NCBI GenBank assembly: GCA_019415525.1
Contig: DXZA01000079.1
Coordinates: 1 to 12,926, forward strand
Origin: Tyzzerella sp.
GTDB taxonomy: Bacteria > Bacillota > Clostridia > Lachnospirales > Anaerotignaceae
Reading direction: 5' to 3'
DNA: 12,926 bases
Part shown: piece by piece, positions 1 through 7,671 of the stretch
Layout: every line of letters begins with the position of its first letter
How positions within the stretch are numbered: the first letter of the stretch is position 1
Notes under the pieces: model-generated
What the model saw: the letters and a program-made list of their open reading frames with translations, nothing else
Database searches by the model: none
What the model was told of the DNA's origin: nothing
Position numbers and translations under genes: made by a program

Positions 1-237
1 CTCACCTACTCATTCATAAACATCTTGAAATATATAATATAAGAAAATATCTATTCTTTAATATATAATATTTTTACTAAAAATATAATCATAATATACT
101 TAATTTGACTTACATACTATAAATATTAATTTAAAAATAAAACTTATAACTTTACAATATATTTATAAATTACAATTTTTCTTTTTATAAAGTTATAAAT
201 TTATTGTTACTCATTTAAAATTCAATATTATTGATAT
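1..237. other. AT-rich non-coding left edge
   Basis: No convincing coding frame or RNA gene is visible. The stretch is extremely AT-rich and lies downstream of the minus-strand epimerase gene. Its only structure is a weak inverted repeat, listed separately as a possible terminator. Confidence 0.6.
144..198 (-). terminator. weak possible terminator after rpe
   Basis: An 11-bp perfect inverted repeat (TTATAACTTTA at 144-154, TAAAGTTATAA at 188-198) has a 33-nt loop. Read on the minus strand, the second arm is followed by a T-rich tract (GTTTTATTTTT). Its place just after the rpe stop fits transcription termination. The stem has only two G-C pairs, so it could equally be chance in such AT-rich DNA. 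Confidence 0.3.
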
Positions 238-891
238 TTAATTTAAAATATTGTTAAAATCATTTATGGTTTTCTTTATATCTTCACTTTCAAAGACAGC
301 AGAACCTGCAACAACTATATCTACACCAGATGATTTAATATGTTCAAGATTATTTATATTTACTCCACCATCAATTTCTATATCAAACTTATATCCATTT
401 TTTTCTCTGATTTTAACCAATTCTTTTACTTTTTCTAACTGTTCTTCCATTAATTTCTGACCACCGAAGCCAGGTTCAACTGTCATAACAAGTACAAGAT
501 TAACTTTATCAAGTATATCTACTATTTCAGATACAGGAGTTTTAGGTTTTATTGTTACACCGGATTTTACACCTAAATTATTTATTTTATCTATTGTTTC
601 AGATAAATTTTCACATGCCTCAGCATGAACATTAATTATATCACAACCTGCATCTTTAAATTCTTTTATATATTTTTCCGGATTTACAATCATAAGATGT
701 ATATCAAAAATCATATTTGTATATTTTCTGATACTTTTTATGACAGGTATTCCCATACTTATATTAGGAACAAAACTTCCGTCCATTATATCTATATGTA
801 AATACTCAACACCACTTTTTTCCAATACTTCAAGTTGTTCCTTTAATATTCCAAAATCAGCTGATAATATAGATGGTGATAATTTTACCAT
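238..891 (-). CDS. rpe: ribulose-phosphate 3-epimerase
   Basis: Predicted cytoplasmic TIM-barrel enzyme interconverting D-ribulose-5-phosphate and D-xylulose-5-phosphate. Its 217 residues are the usual family length. All hallmarks are present: SPSILSADF near residues 5-13, HIDIMDG at 32-38, HLM at 65-67, the phosphate-loop VEPGFGGQ at 138-145 and IDGGVN at 173-178. The expected metal ligands are H32, D34, H65 and D174. The ATG has a GGGGAG ribosome binding site 8 nt upstream. It is the last gene of the left operon, but a strong hairpin terminator separates it from the PTS IIC gene, so it may be made at a reduced level or from an unseen promoter. It would supply xylulose-5-P to the transketolase encoded on the right. 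Confidence 0.93.
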   Translation of the reverse strand: MVKLSPSILSADFGILKEQLEVLEKSGVEYLHIDIMDGSFVPNISMGIPVIKSIRKYTNMIFDIHLMIVNPEKYIKEFKDAGCDIINVHAEACENLSETIDKINNLGVKSGVTIKPKTPVSEIVDILDKVNLVLVMTVEPGFGGQKLMEEQLEKVKELVKIREKNGYKFDIEIDGGVNINNLEHIKSSGVDIVVAGSAVFESEDIKKTINDFNNILN

Positions 892-928
892 TTAAAAATC
901 TCCCCTTTAACAGATATTATACATAAAT

Positions 929-963
929 AAAACAAACCAAAACAATAAGCTTTGGTTTGTTTT
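929..963 (-). terminator. intrinsic terminator between IIC and rpe
   Basis: A 13-bp perfect stem (929-941 with 951-963) contains AACAAACCAAA / TTTGGTTTGTT and has a 9-nt loop. On the minus strand it is followed by TTTATG after the T-rich arm; on the plus strand it ends in a run of T. It lies in the 120-nt gap after the PTS IIC gene and should end or attenuate transcription of the regulator-PTS operon before rpe. Confidence 0.72.
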
Positions 964-1011
964 TTTACTAATTATTTACAAAATAAATTCTAACTTTTAA
1001 TTTTTATTAAA

Positions 1012-2406
1012 TTAGGCTTCAGCAGCATTTTTTAATGCTTGTCTTTCAAGATAATCATTGATTTTTGTTTTGTTCTTTCTGAATAACATCCATAATACAA
1101 AGTAAGCAACAACGCTTATACCAATAAATATTGGGTTACCTGTAAGGAATGATAAGAATACAAGACCCATAAGAGGTTTACCAAGAATATTGAAACTTGT
1201 TATAAGCATAGCCCCGGCTGGTATAGCAACACCTACACTAAGAGCCATTTCTGTAAACATAGGAGCTGTAAGTGTACAAACAATAAGTCCTAAACCAAAC
1301 CAAATTGCACCTGAAATAAGAACTTTAGGAATATTTCCGTTATGTACTGCAACAAGTCCCTGAACCATATATGGAAGAGCAAGAAGGTCAACTACCGGAA
1401 GAACTTCATTTCCCGGAAGAACCATAGCAATTACAAGCATAATAGGTATTAATAAAAGTCCTGTTATAAGTGTAGCCGGTTCACCATAACCAACAGCATC
1501 ATTAACGGCAATATACCATTCTCTGTCTCCTGCTTTCTGCATAAATACTCTTGCTGCTTCTGTTATAGGTGCGAACGCCTGTGAGAACATACTTGCAACT
1601 TTAGGGAAAATAGCCATAACGGCACTAGTTGCAATACCTACCTGCATAATCTGTCCCCAAGCAGAAAGTGATGCAAGATTTGTAATATTACCAAGTATAC
1701 CAATTAACATACCAAGGAAAAGACCAAGTGTCATTGGTTCACCAAGGAAACCTAATTTCTTTTCAATTTCAACAGGATTAAGTTTAATTTTGTTAAGTCC
1801 AAGTAAATTATATACTGGGTCAATAACAACAGCAAATATAGAAGCTTCTACGTTATGCATAGCTATAATTGTACAGTTTGGATATCTATAATAACTTGAC
1901 CATCTCTTTGCAACAAGTTCTGAAATAAGAAGACTGTATAAGTTAAGAAGTATCATACAAGCAATTCCAAGTACAAAGCTTCCTGTTGCACCAATTACCA
2001 TAGCACCCCATACCATATATGAATAGTTATTCCATAAATCTGATGGTTGGAATATATCAGTCCATTTAATAAGGAAAAGAACTGTTTGTAAAGCAATACC
2101 TAATGCAAGATATATCATACCTGCACTTGATGAGAAAGCAACAAGGCTTGTGGCCTGCCAGCCTACGTCAAATACCGGAAGATTAACGCCTGATGTTTCT
2201 ACCATCTGATTGATAACAGGTGTAATAATAGGTGTAAATGAGTTAAGAATTAATGTAAAGCCTTGTAATGCAACTCCAGCATATACAGCTGAAAGGAAAG
2301 CTTTTTTAGTTGTAACCTTGAATATTTTTGCAATAATGAAAATGATAAACGGAACTATAATAGCAGAACCAAATGTATCAATAATTGACTTTAATAAATC
2401 TAACAT
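1012..2406 (-). CDS. PTS galactitol-family (GatC-type) permease, EIIC
   Basis: Integral membrane channel subunit of a PTS complex, carrying the polyol across the membrane while IIB phosphorylates it. The 464 residues are rich in long hydrophobic helices from residue ~10 to ~450. The protein has the GatC-family signature around GDREWYIAVNDAVGYGEPATL, a hydrophilic loop near residues 200-220 and a charged C-terminal tail. The ATG has AGGAGG 9 nt upstream. It follows the IIB gene by 62 nt and ends the IIA-IIB-IIC set. The GAT family covers galactitol and pentitols (arabitol, xylitol, ribitol). The surrounding pentose-phosphate genes favour a pentitol here, but specificity cannot be read from the protein. 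Confidence 0.9.
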   Translation of the reverse strand: MLDLLKSIIDTFGSAIIVPFIIFIIAKIFKVTTKKAFLSAVYAGVALQGFTLILNSFTPIITPVINQMVETSGVNLPVFDVGWQATSLVAFSSSAGMIYLALGIALQTVLFLIKWTDIFQPSDLWNNYSYMVWGAMVIGATGSFVLGIACMILLNLYSLLISELVAKRWSSYYRYPNCTIIAMHNVEASIFAVVIDPVYNLLGLNKIKLNPVEIEKKLGFLGEPMTLGLFLGMLIGILGNITNLASLSAWGQIMQVGIATSAVMAIFPKVASMFSQAFAPITEAARVFMQKAGDREWYIAVNDAVGYGEPATLITGLLLIPIMLVIAMVLPGNEVLPVVDLLALPYMVQGLVAVHNGNIPKVLISGAIWFGLGLIVCTLTAPMFTEMALSVGVAIPAGAMLITSFNILGKPLMGLVFLSFLTGNPIFIGISVVAYFVLWMLFRKNKTKINDYLERQALKNAAEA

Positions 2407-2468
2407 TATTTATAACCTCCTGATTATTAGAGTTTTAAACTACATACCTTCTCCAAAATAAATAATGA

Positions 2469-2771
2469 TTATTTTCCAAGACTTTCTATAACACTAAAAA
2501 CTTCTTCGAAAAATTTATCTTCTCCGATACCTGTAAGACATGAAAAAGCATTAATAGCAGGTATCCCATAATCTCCTGATGGAAGTGGACTTGTAAATGT
2601 AATAATATCAAATCTTCCTGACTGAGCAAGATTTAAAGCTTCTGTTGGTCTTGCTTCTGTTGTTGTAACATGAATACCTTTCTCACCTAATTTTTCTTTA
2701 AGTTTTCCTGCAACCATTGATGATGTTACTGTTCCTGAACCACATACTGATAAAATGTTAACTTGTTTCAT
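2469..2771 (-). CDS. PTS galactitol-family EIIB phosphocarrier
   Basis: Small cytoplasmic phosphocarrier passing phosphate from IIA to the incoming substrate. Its 100 residues match the GatB-type IIB length. The P-loop near the N-terminus reads SVCGSGTVTSSM, with C10 the expected phosphorylated cysteine. The ATG has AGGAGG 8 nt upstream. It sits between the IIA and IIC genes, the usual order for separately encoded GAT-family subunits. Confidence 0.9.
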   Translation of the reverse strand: MKQVNILSVCGSGTVTSSMVAGKLKEKLGEKGIHVTTTEARPTEALNLAQSGRFDIITFTSPLPSGDYGIPAINAFSCLTGIGEDKFFEEVFSVIESLGK

Positions 2772-2815
2772 AAATAATTCCTCCTAAATTATAAATATAA
2801 AGTATAAATATTTTA

Positions 2816-3262
2816 TTAAAGTTTTATGAATTCCAATAATTTTGATATTTCTTCCTTGCTTTTAGCATATTTTATAGATTCAAGTAAATCCTTGTTTTGA
2901 AACACAGACATAAGATTCTGTAATAATTCAACCTGACCGTCAGGGTCACTTATAGCAAGTAAAAATACTATCTGTGCATCAATAGTTGTCGATGGGTCTA
3001 TCATACTTTTAAATTTAACTGATTTTTTTGGTATACCTACAGCAAAAACAGATGAATTAACATGTTCTGACTGTGTATGAGGTATAGCAACACAAAGCTC
3101 TCCAATATCAAGGCCTGTTGGAAGATTACTTTCTCTTTCTATAACAGCACCTACATATGTATCTTTAACATATCCTTTTTCTAACATCTTATTTCCTAAT
3201 AATGATATTATGTCACTATCCTTTTCAGCTTCAACATCCATAAAAATTAAATCTAAATCCAT
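2816..3262 (-). CDS. PTS EIIA, mannitol/fructose (EIIA-2) superfamily
   Basis: Cytoplasmic phosphocarrier receiving phosphate from HPr and giving it to IIB. The 148 residues form a single PTS_EIIA_2 domain. The active histidine is H62 in AIPHTQ, followed by the family's hydrophobic strand (VNSSVFAVGI) and a C-terminal helix region after LLQNLMSVFQ. The ATG has AGGAGG 6 nt upstream and lies 18 nt after the regulator stop, so it is cotranscribed with the regulator. The regulator's C-terminal domain belongs to the same superfamily (PHGD motif), so the two could compete for the same phosphate donor; this is inference. Confidence 0.9.
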   Translation of the reverse strand: MDLDLIFMDVEAEKDSDIISLLGNKMLEKGYVKDTYVGAVIERESNLPTGLDIGELCVAIPHTQSEHVNSSVFAVGIPKKSVKFKSMIDPSTTIDAQIVFLLAISDPDGQVELLQNLMSVFQNKDLLESIKYAKSKEEISKLLEFIKL

Positions 3263-3280
3263 TTTTTACCTCCTAAAACA

Positions 3281-6184
3281 TTAAGTCGCTTTAATTTCTG
3301 TTATTTTTTTTCTTATAATTTGTTTAAGTTCATCACTAGATTTGCTAATTTTAACACTATTAACAAAATCTTTATCATTTAATATGCCGAGTATGCTTTT
3401 TACTATTTCTCTATCTCCCGACTTAAATACAGGCATAAATATAAAATTTACATTCCCTACTCCCCAATCAATCATATTTTTTAATTTTACAAAAACAAAT
3501 CCTGTTTTATTGACTGTTGTAGGGTCTCCATGGGGAACCGCAACATCTCCTTTAGAATAAGTTGGTGCATATTCCTCTCGTTTTAAAACGGAATTCAAAT
3601 AATTCTTTTCGACATACCCTTTGTTTATAAGCTGTACACATATCCATTCCAATATATCAGCTTTAAAATATATGTCCGGTTCATATATTATAAGTTCATC
3701 ATCTATAAAGTTAATATCTACAACTTCCGAATTTGTACTGCTTGATGCCAAAAACTTAGCATCTAATTTTTGAAATACATTATTATCATATTGTATAAAT
3801 TCCAAATTAGGTATATTAGGATTTATATTTCCGATAATTCCTATAATATTGTATTCTTTCTTGATATTTTCAATATATTCTAATATATCATCTCTTAAAG
3901 CACTAGTTGCAAAAACAGCTATATCTTTATATCTTTTGGATATACTTTCTTTTATATAAAGTGCTACCCCTACCCCCGTCATACATACTGTTACAACAGC
4001 TTTTTTCTTACTAAGTTCCGGATAAAATACATTATTGTTACCAACTTTATCTTTGATAATATTAAAATAAATTTCATCAAGATTTTCATTACCAACAGTT
4101 ACTCTTCTAGTTGCATCTAAAAGCATTGAAATTTCAACTCTGTCAATAACTCTTGTTTTTATACCTGTACGTTCTGTTATAATATCACCTATTGAAACCA
4201 AAGAACCTAAATCTACAAGTATAAGTATCCCTTTTCCACAATCAACGAGTTTTGCCAATTCAACAGCTTTATCATATGTATCTATAGCTTTTTCTTCTAA
4301 CGGCATATCAAGTGCAACAATAGGATTACTGCCTACCAGATAATTCACAACTTTTGTGAGTTCTGAAGCTATTCTTCCATGACAAATTACCATAAGTCCT
4401 ACATTTTCATTCTTTCTTTCTTCTTTAAATGCTGACTTAATATAAAAAGTTATAAAAGCAACTTCATTTTCAGGAATTTTTATATTTAAGACCCTTTCAA
4501 GGCGTTTTGAAAAGTTTTTGGCTATTTCATATTCTTCAGAATAATTACATATAATCTTTTCAAAATTGATATTTATATTTTGTTGTCCAAATCTTAATCT
4601 TTTCAAAGTAGATTCAAGATGAATTGCAAGATATCTAAATATAGATTTATTTATAGAATTATCATTATATTTCTCTAATAATTCATCCATTAAAATCAAT
4701 ACTTCTTTTATAATATCTTCATCTACTACATTTTGAAGTTCTATCATAGAAAAGTCTTCATCTTCAAACTCATTAAAATCAATATTTTCAAAGCACATAT
4801 CCAAATATTTCCAAATAATATCATGCATAACCTCATCAGAAAGATTAAGCTTTTTTAATTCTTCATGCTTATTTTGTATTTTAATATATATATCTTCATC
4901 AAAATCTTTTTTCATTTGACTTATATTACGTATATCTGTTTTAAAAGGAATGAACATTTTATTTTTCAAATGTCTTTTTATATCAATATAGTTAACATTT
5001 TGATATTCAACATCTCTTGAAACCTTCATTCTCATAATTTCGTTAACATCTATTGTAACAATATGGTCATCGTTATTATTATCTTGAGAATTTATATACT
5101 TTAAAAATGCTCTTGCACATATAACAAGAATTTTACTTCTAAGCTGACCAATATTACCTGAAAATCTTTCTATAAGAAGAACCTCTACAACTCTTTTATC
5201 AAGAAAAATCTTTGAATTTATTCTGTTGCATTCTTGTTGAAAAATATTATCTATCAACTGTATCTTCTCACTTAAATCTCTTTCTTCAAGAGATGGAAGA
5301 TGTATCATCATAGGTATTCTTCTTCTAAAAGTTAACAATAAACTTTCTTCTATATTTTCAGTAGTAGCTCCTATAAGCATAATATTAACTTTTCTTTCAG
5401 AAGTAGATTCTCCAAGACGTCTGTATTTTCCATTGTCAAGAATTGAAAATAATATTTCTTGACCTTTTGGAGGAAGTCTATGAATTTCGTCAAGAAAAAG
5501 TAAACCACCATTTGCTTTTTCTATCAAACCTTCTGTGTCTTGTTCTGCTCCTGTAAAGGCTCCTTTTTTATAGCCAAAAAGAATTGAAAGTAATAATTGT
5601 GGATTATCAGCATAATCCGCACAGTTAAACACTACAAATTCAGACTTATCCTTTATAACTTTTCTAAATTTTGCATATTCAAAAACCTTTTGAGAAAATA
5701 AACTTTTACCTACACCGCTTTCTCCAGTAATAAGCATTGGAAGTCCATTCGGGGGATATAATACAGCTGATTTAGCTTGTTCTATTGCAGTTTTAAGACT
5801 TCCTTCACTTCCTATAAGTTCTTGAAAAGGGTCTTCTTTAGATTTATCCATAACTTCTTGTTCATCTTCGAATAATTCATAAACATTATCATTTTTAGAA
5901 AGTATTCCTTCAACAACACGTCTTGTTATATCAAAACCTTGTGACAAAAGCTCCCTTGTTAATTCAGAAACGCTAATATTGGGGTTTGAAAGAACCATAG
6001 CTTGTATTGCAGATTTTAGATATGGCATTCTTCTTTCTCTAGAATTAGATATTTTGAATTCTTTTCTTAGATTTGTTACATTTTCTCTTGTCGTACCTAA
6101 GAACTTTGCAATTTGTATATCCGTTAATGGGTCTTTCTTATTTTCTGTATTAATAATATTTAACAGTTTTTCTTTCAACTCCAT
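3281..6184 (-). CDS. LevR-type sigma-54-dependent PTS-regulated activator
   Basis: A 967-residue transcription activator working with sigma-54. Domains in order: N-terminal helix-turn-helix (~17-45) and a second winged-helix-like unit (~53-96); AAA+ ATPase (~120-365) with Walker A GESGVGKS (154-161), sigma-54 contact loop GAFTGA (208-213), Walker B LLFLDE (228-233) and arginines 287-289; one PRD (~440-590); EIIA-mannose-type domain (~595-720, H602 in CHGR); EIIB-Gat-like domain (~728-800, C734 in VCMTGVG); and C-terminal EIIA-2 domain (~830-960, H885 in AVPHGD). Classical LevR ends in a second PRD, which I do not see. In the PRD, H522 is kept, but the second histidine position appears to be Y581. 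ATG with GGAG 9 nt upstream. First gene of the PTS operon, behind its own sigma-54 promoter. Confidence 0.92.
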   Translation of the reverse strand: MELKEKLLNIINTENKKDPLTDIQIAKFLGTTRENVTNLRKEFKISNSRERRMPYLKSAIQAMVLSNPNISVSELTRELLSQGFDITRRVVEGILSKNDNVYELFEDEQEVMDKSKEDPFQELIGSEGSLKTAIEQAKSAVLYPPNGLPMLITGESGVGKSLFSQKVFEYAKFRKVIKDKSEFVVFNCADYADNPQLLLSILFGYKKGAFTGAEQDTEGLIEKANGGLLFLDEIHRLPPKGQEILFSILDNGKYRRLGESTSERKVNIMLIGATTENIEESLLLTFRRRIPMMIHLPSLEERDLSEKIQLIDNIFQQECNRINSKIFLDKRVVEVLLIERFSGNIGQLRSKILVICARAFLKYINSQDNNNDDHIVTIDVNEIMRMKVSRDVEYQNVNYIDIKRHLKNKMFIPFKTDIRNISQMKKDFDEDIYIKIQNKHEELKKLNLSDEVMHDIIWKYLDMCFENIDFNEFEDEDFSMIELQNVVDEDIIKEVLILMDELLEKYNDNSINKSIFRYLAIHLESTLKRLRFGQQNININFEKIICNYSEEYEIAKNFSKRLERVLNIKIPENEVAFITFYIKSAFKEERKNENVGLMVICHGRIASELTKVVNYLVGSNPIVALDMPLEEKAIDTYDKAVELAKLVDCGKGILILVDLGSLVSIGDIITERTGIKTRVIDRVEISMLLDATRRVTVGNENLDEIYFNIIKDKVGNNNVFYPELSKKKAVVTVCMTGVGVALYIKESISKRYKDIAVFATSALRDDILEYIENIKKEYNIIGIIGNINPNIPNLEFIQYDNNVFQKLDAKFLASSSTNSEVVDINFIDDELIIYEPDIYFKADILEWICVQLINKGYVEKNYLNSVLKREEYAPTYSKGDVAVPHGDPTTVNKTGFVFVKLKNMIDWGVGNVNFIFMPVFKSGDREIVKSILGILNDKDFVNSVKISKSSDELKQIIRKKITEIKAT

Positions 6185-6202
6185 AAACTAAAACTCCTTT
6201 CA
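6185..6202 (-). repeat. leader repeat copy 1 (regulator RBS)
   Basis: The 18-nt sequence AAACTAAAACTCCTTTCA (plus-strand reading) recurs exactly at 6454-6471. Here its complement carries the AAAGGAG ribosome binding site of the regulator gene. Confidence 0.75.
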
Positions 6203-6214
6203 CTATAATATATA

Positions 6215-6230
6215 AGCAAGTATCGTGCCA
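6215..6230 (-). promoter_or_regulatory. sigma-54 promoter of the regulator-PTS operon
   Basis: The minus strand reads TGGCACGATACTTGCT. This matches the -24/-12 consensus TGGCACG-N4-TTGCW at every fixed position, with correct GG-to-GC spacing. The predicted start near 6204 leaves a leader of only about 20 nt before the regulator ATG at 6184, just enough for its ribosome binding site. Sigma-54 control is expected to need an AAA+ activator, and the downstream gene encodes one, so autoactivation is likely. Confidence 0.88.
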
Positions 6231-6292
6231 AACTTTAATTATAAAAAATATATTTAAAAAAAATATTGTTTTTACAATAAATTTGATACTAA

Positions 6293-6350
6293 ATATACAT
6301 TTTGGTAAAATATATTGTATATACATTTTGTAATTACCATATTGTATATG
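6293..6350 (-). promoter_or_regulatory. candidate activator-binding region, left promoter
   Basis: Located about 65-120 bp upstream of the -24 element, the usual enhancer distance. It holds ATATACATTTTG twice (6293-6304 and 6319-6330, 26 bp apart), ATATTGTATAT twice (6312-6322 and 6340-6350 region) and the small inverted repeat CATAT-TGT-ATATG. TTTTGTAATTA at 6326-6336 resembles the TTATGTAATATA repeats upstream of the other sigma-54 promoter. Low sequence complexity limits confidence. Confidence 0.35.
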
Positions 6351-6410
6351 TTTTTACTATTATTTTTTTGGTATAAGTATATATTATAAAGCATTTTTTT
6401 AGTAATTCAA

Positions 6411-6439
6411 TTGAAAAATATGGTTTTTTATTGTATAAT
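6411..6439 (+). promoter_or_regulatory. sigma-70-type promoter for the divergent pair
   Basis: TTGAAA (6411-6416), a 17-nt spacer and TATAAT (6434-6439) form a near-consensus vegetative promoter. The start would be near 6446, giving a leader of about 57 nt that contains the hairpin at 6459-6499. In AT-rich DNA such matches occur by chance, but spacing and position suit the gene at 6503. Confidence 0.6.
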
Positions 6440-6453
6440 TATTATAACTCTTA

Positions 6454-6471
6454 AAACTAAAACTCCTTTCA
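6454..6471 (-). repeat. leader repeat copy 2
   Basis: Exact second copy of AAACTAAAACTCCTTTCA found at 6185-6202. In minus-strand sense it looks like a duplicated regulator ribosome binding site lacking the start codon. Its 3' part forms the 5' arm of the hairpin in front of the gene at 6503. Confidence 0.75.
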
Positions 6472-6499
6472 ATAATATTTTTTATTGTAAAGGAGTTTT
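6459..6499 (+). promoter_or_regulatory. leader hairpin enclosing the RBS of the gene at 6503
   Basis: Arms 6459-6475 and 6482-6499 are complementary over 17 bp with one bulged base (T6488) and a 6-nt loop. The 3' arm contains the AAAGGAG ribosome binding site (6489-6495) and ends in TTTTT three nucleotides before the ATG. The structure could block translation, or act as a terminator-like attenuator because the stem runs into a T tract. Which role applies, if any, cannot be told from sequence. Confidence 0.6.
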
Positions 6500-6502
6500 T
6501 CT

Positions 6503-6931
6503 ATGTCATTATTTAAAAAAGATATTGTTTTAAATTATCCTGTTGAAGATATATTTTCTATATTTAAGGAATCTGCAAAAAAAAGCTTTCCTAATTTTAA
6601 TCCTAATAATCCATCAGAAAGTAGTGTTTCACAAAAGAGAAATAAACGTTTCAATGCTTGTATTACCCAATATAAAGAGAATAAACTTTATGAAATAAAA
6701 ATAAGTAATAAAAGATGGTATACAATAACACGATATGAATTCAAATATATTGATAAAAATAAAACTCATATATTTTTTACAGAAACAGAAAGCGAAAGAA
6801 ATTTCTTCGGTAAATTAAATAAGAAATTAAATATATTATTATTCGGAAAAAATCAAGATGATGATTTTTTAAATTTTATGAAACAAATATCAATGGAGCT
6901 TGATAACAGAGCAAATATTAAGGAGGCATAA
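6503..6931 (+). CDS. small DUF3284-like protein of unknown function
   Basis: A 142-residue soluble protein without signal peptide or membrane segment. The pattern is an N-terminal strand-helix (IVLNYPVEDIFSIFKES), a basic middle, then alternating strands (KLYEIKISN, YTITRYEFKYID, THIFFTETESE) and a C-terminal helix. This resembles the DUF3284 family of Bacillota, often found beside PTS genes, and more loosely an SRPBCC-like fold; I recall this family only by pattern. The ATG has AAGGAG 7 nt upstream, inside a hairpin. The stop lies 4 nt before the next ATG, so the two genes are cotranscribed. It is transcribed away from the PTS regulator. No catalytic residues are recognisable, and its biochemical role is unknown. 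Confidence 0.75.
   Translation: MSLFKKDIVLNYPVEDIFSIFKESAKKSFPNFNPNNPSESSVSQKRNKRFNACITQYKENKLYEIKISNKRWYTITRYEFKYIDKNKTHIFFTETESERNFFGKLNKKLNILLFGKNQDDDFLNFMKQISMELDNRANIKEA
6921..6926 (+). promoter_or_regulatory. RBS deciding the start of the AlsE-like gene
   Basis: AGGAGG lies 9 nt before the ATG at 6936. The frame stays open upstream to a TTG at 6900, which has no comparable site and would overlap the preceding gene. The start is therefore placed at 6936. Confidence 0.85.
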
Positions 6932-6935
6932 TTTT

Positions 6936-7625
6936 ATGATTAATATAGAAAAAAAATCAATATTAATATCTTCTTCCGTTTCTTGTATGGATTTATGTAA
7001 TCTTGAAAAATGTATTAAAGAAGTTGAAGAAGCTGGTGTATCTTTTTTACATTTCGATATTGTAGATGGTGAATTTAATAATTGTTTTATACTTGGTGAG
7101 GCTACTTTGGAAGCTATAAGACCTATAACTAATATTCCTATTGAAGTACATCTTGCTGTTTATAATCTGGAAAAATATATAGAAAGATTTGTAAAGCTTG
7201 GAGCAGATTATATAGCTGTACACTATGAGGCTATGTCAAATCCATTAAAAACATTTGAATATATACGTTCATTCGGTTCAGAACCTATTCTTGCATTTAA
7301 AGCAGATACACCTCCTAATGATGATTTTTTAACATTATCTAAAGAAGTTCAATGGGTATTAAAATTAACTGTAAATCCTGGATTTTCCGGACAAAAACTT
7401 CAAGAAGCATCTTTAGAACATATAAAACAAATGAGTGATATTATAAAAGAAAATAATATTGATACATATATACAAGCTGATGGTAATGTTAATTGTAAAA
7501 CAATACCTAAGTTGTTGTCAGCAGGTGCTAATATATTTACTGGCGGTAGTTCCGGTTTATTTATAAAAAATTTTACAATAAAAGAAAATTTAAATCATTT
7601 ACTTAATTCAACATATAATATTTAA
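6936..7625 (+). CDS. AlsE-like ketose-phosphate 3-epimerase
   Basis: A 229-residue TIM-barrel protein of the ribulose-phosphate epimerase superfamily, clearly different from the rpe product in this window. Metal ligands are kept: H39 and D41 in HFDIVDG, H72 in HLAV, D182 in QADGN. Several signatures resemble E. coli D-allulose-6-phosphate 3-epimerase more than Rpe: SSSVSCMDL near residues 12-20, NPGFSGQ (147-153, against VEPGFGGQ in Rpe) and GGSSGLF (203-209, against AGSAVF). Unusual points are FNNC after the HFDIVDGE motif, where both relatives have FVPN, and GN replacing the second glycine after D182. It is translated just after the DUF3284-like gene. The substrate could be allulose-6-P or another ketose phosphate; I would not assign it further. 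Confidence 0.82.
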   Translation: MINIEKKSILISSSVSCMDLCNLEKCIKEVEEAGVSFLHFDIVDGEFNNCFILGEATLEAIRPITNIPIEVHLAVYNLEKYIERFVKLGADYIAVHYEAMSNPLKTFEYIRSFGSEPILAFKADTPPNDDFLTLSKEVQWVLKLTVNPGFSGQKLQEASLEHIKQMSDIIKENNIDTYIQADGNVNCKTIPKLLSAGANIFTGGSSGLFIKNFTIKENLNHLLNSTYNI

Positions 7626-7671
7626 AACTGTAATTACAATTATTAATCACTTAAAATTTTTGATTTATAAA

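Noticed and set aside
6241..6440. Possible CRISPR or phage-type repeat array in the intergenic region
   Set aside because: The repeats are short, irregular and AT-rich, without uniform spacers; a regulatory region explains them better.
6900..6935. Upstream TTG start for the AlsE-like gene
   Set aside because: It would overlap the preceding gene and lacks a ribosome binding site, while the ATG at 6936 has AGGAGG at good spacing.
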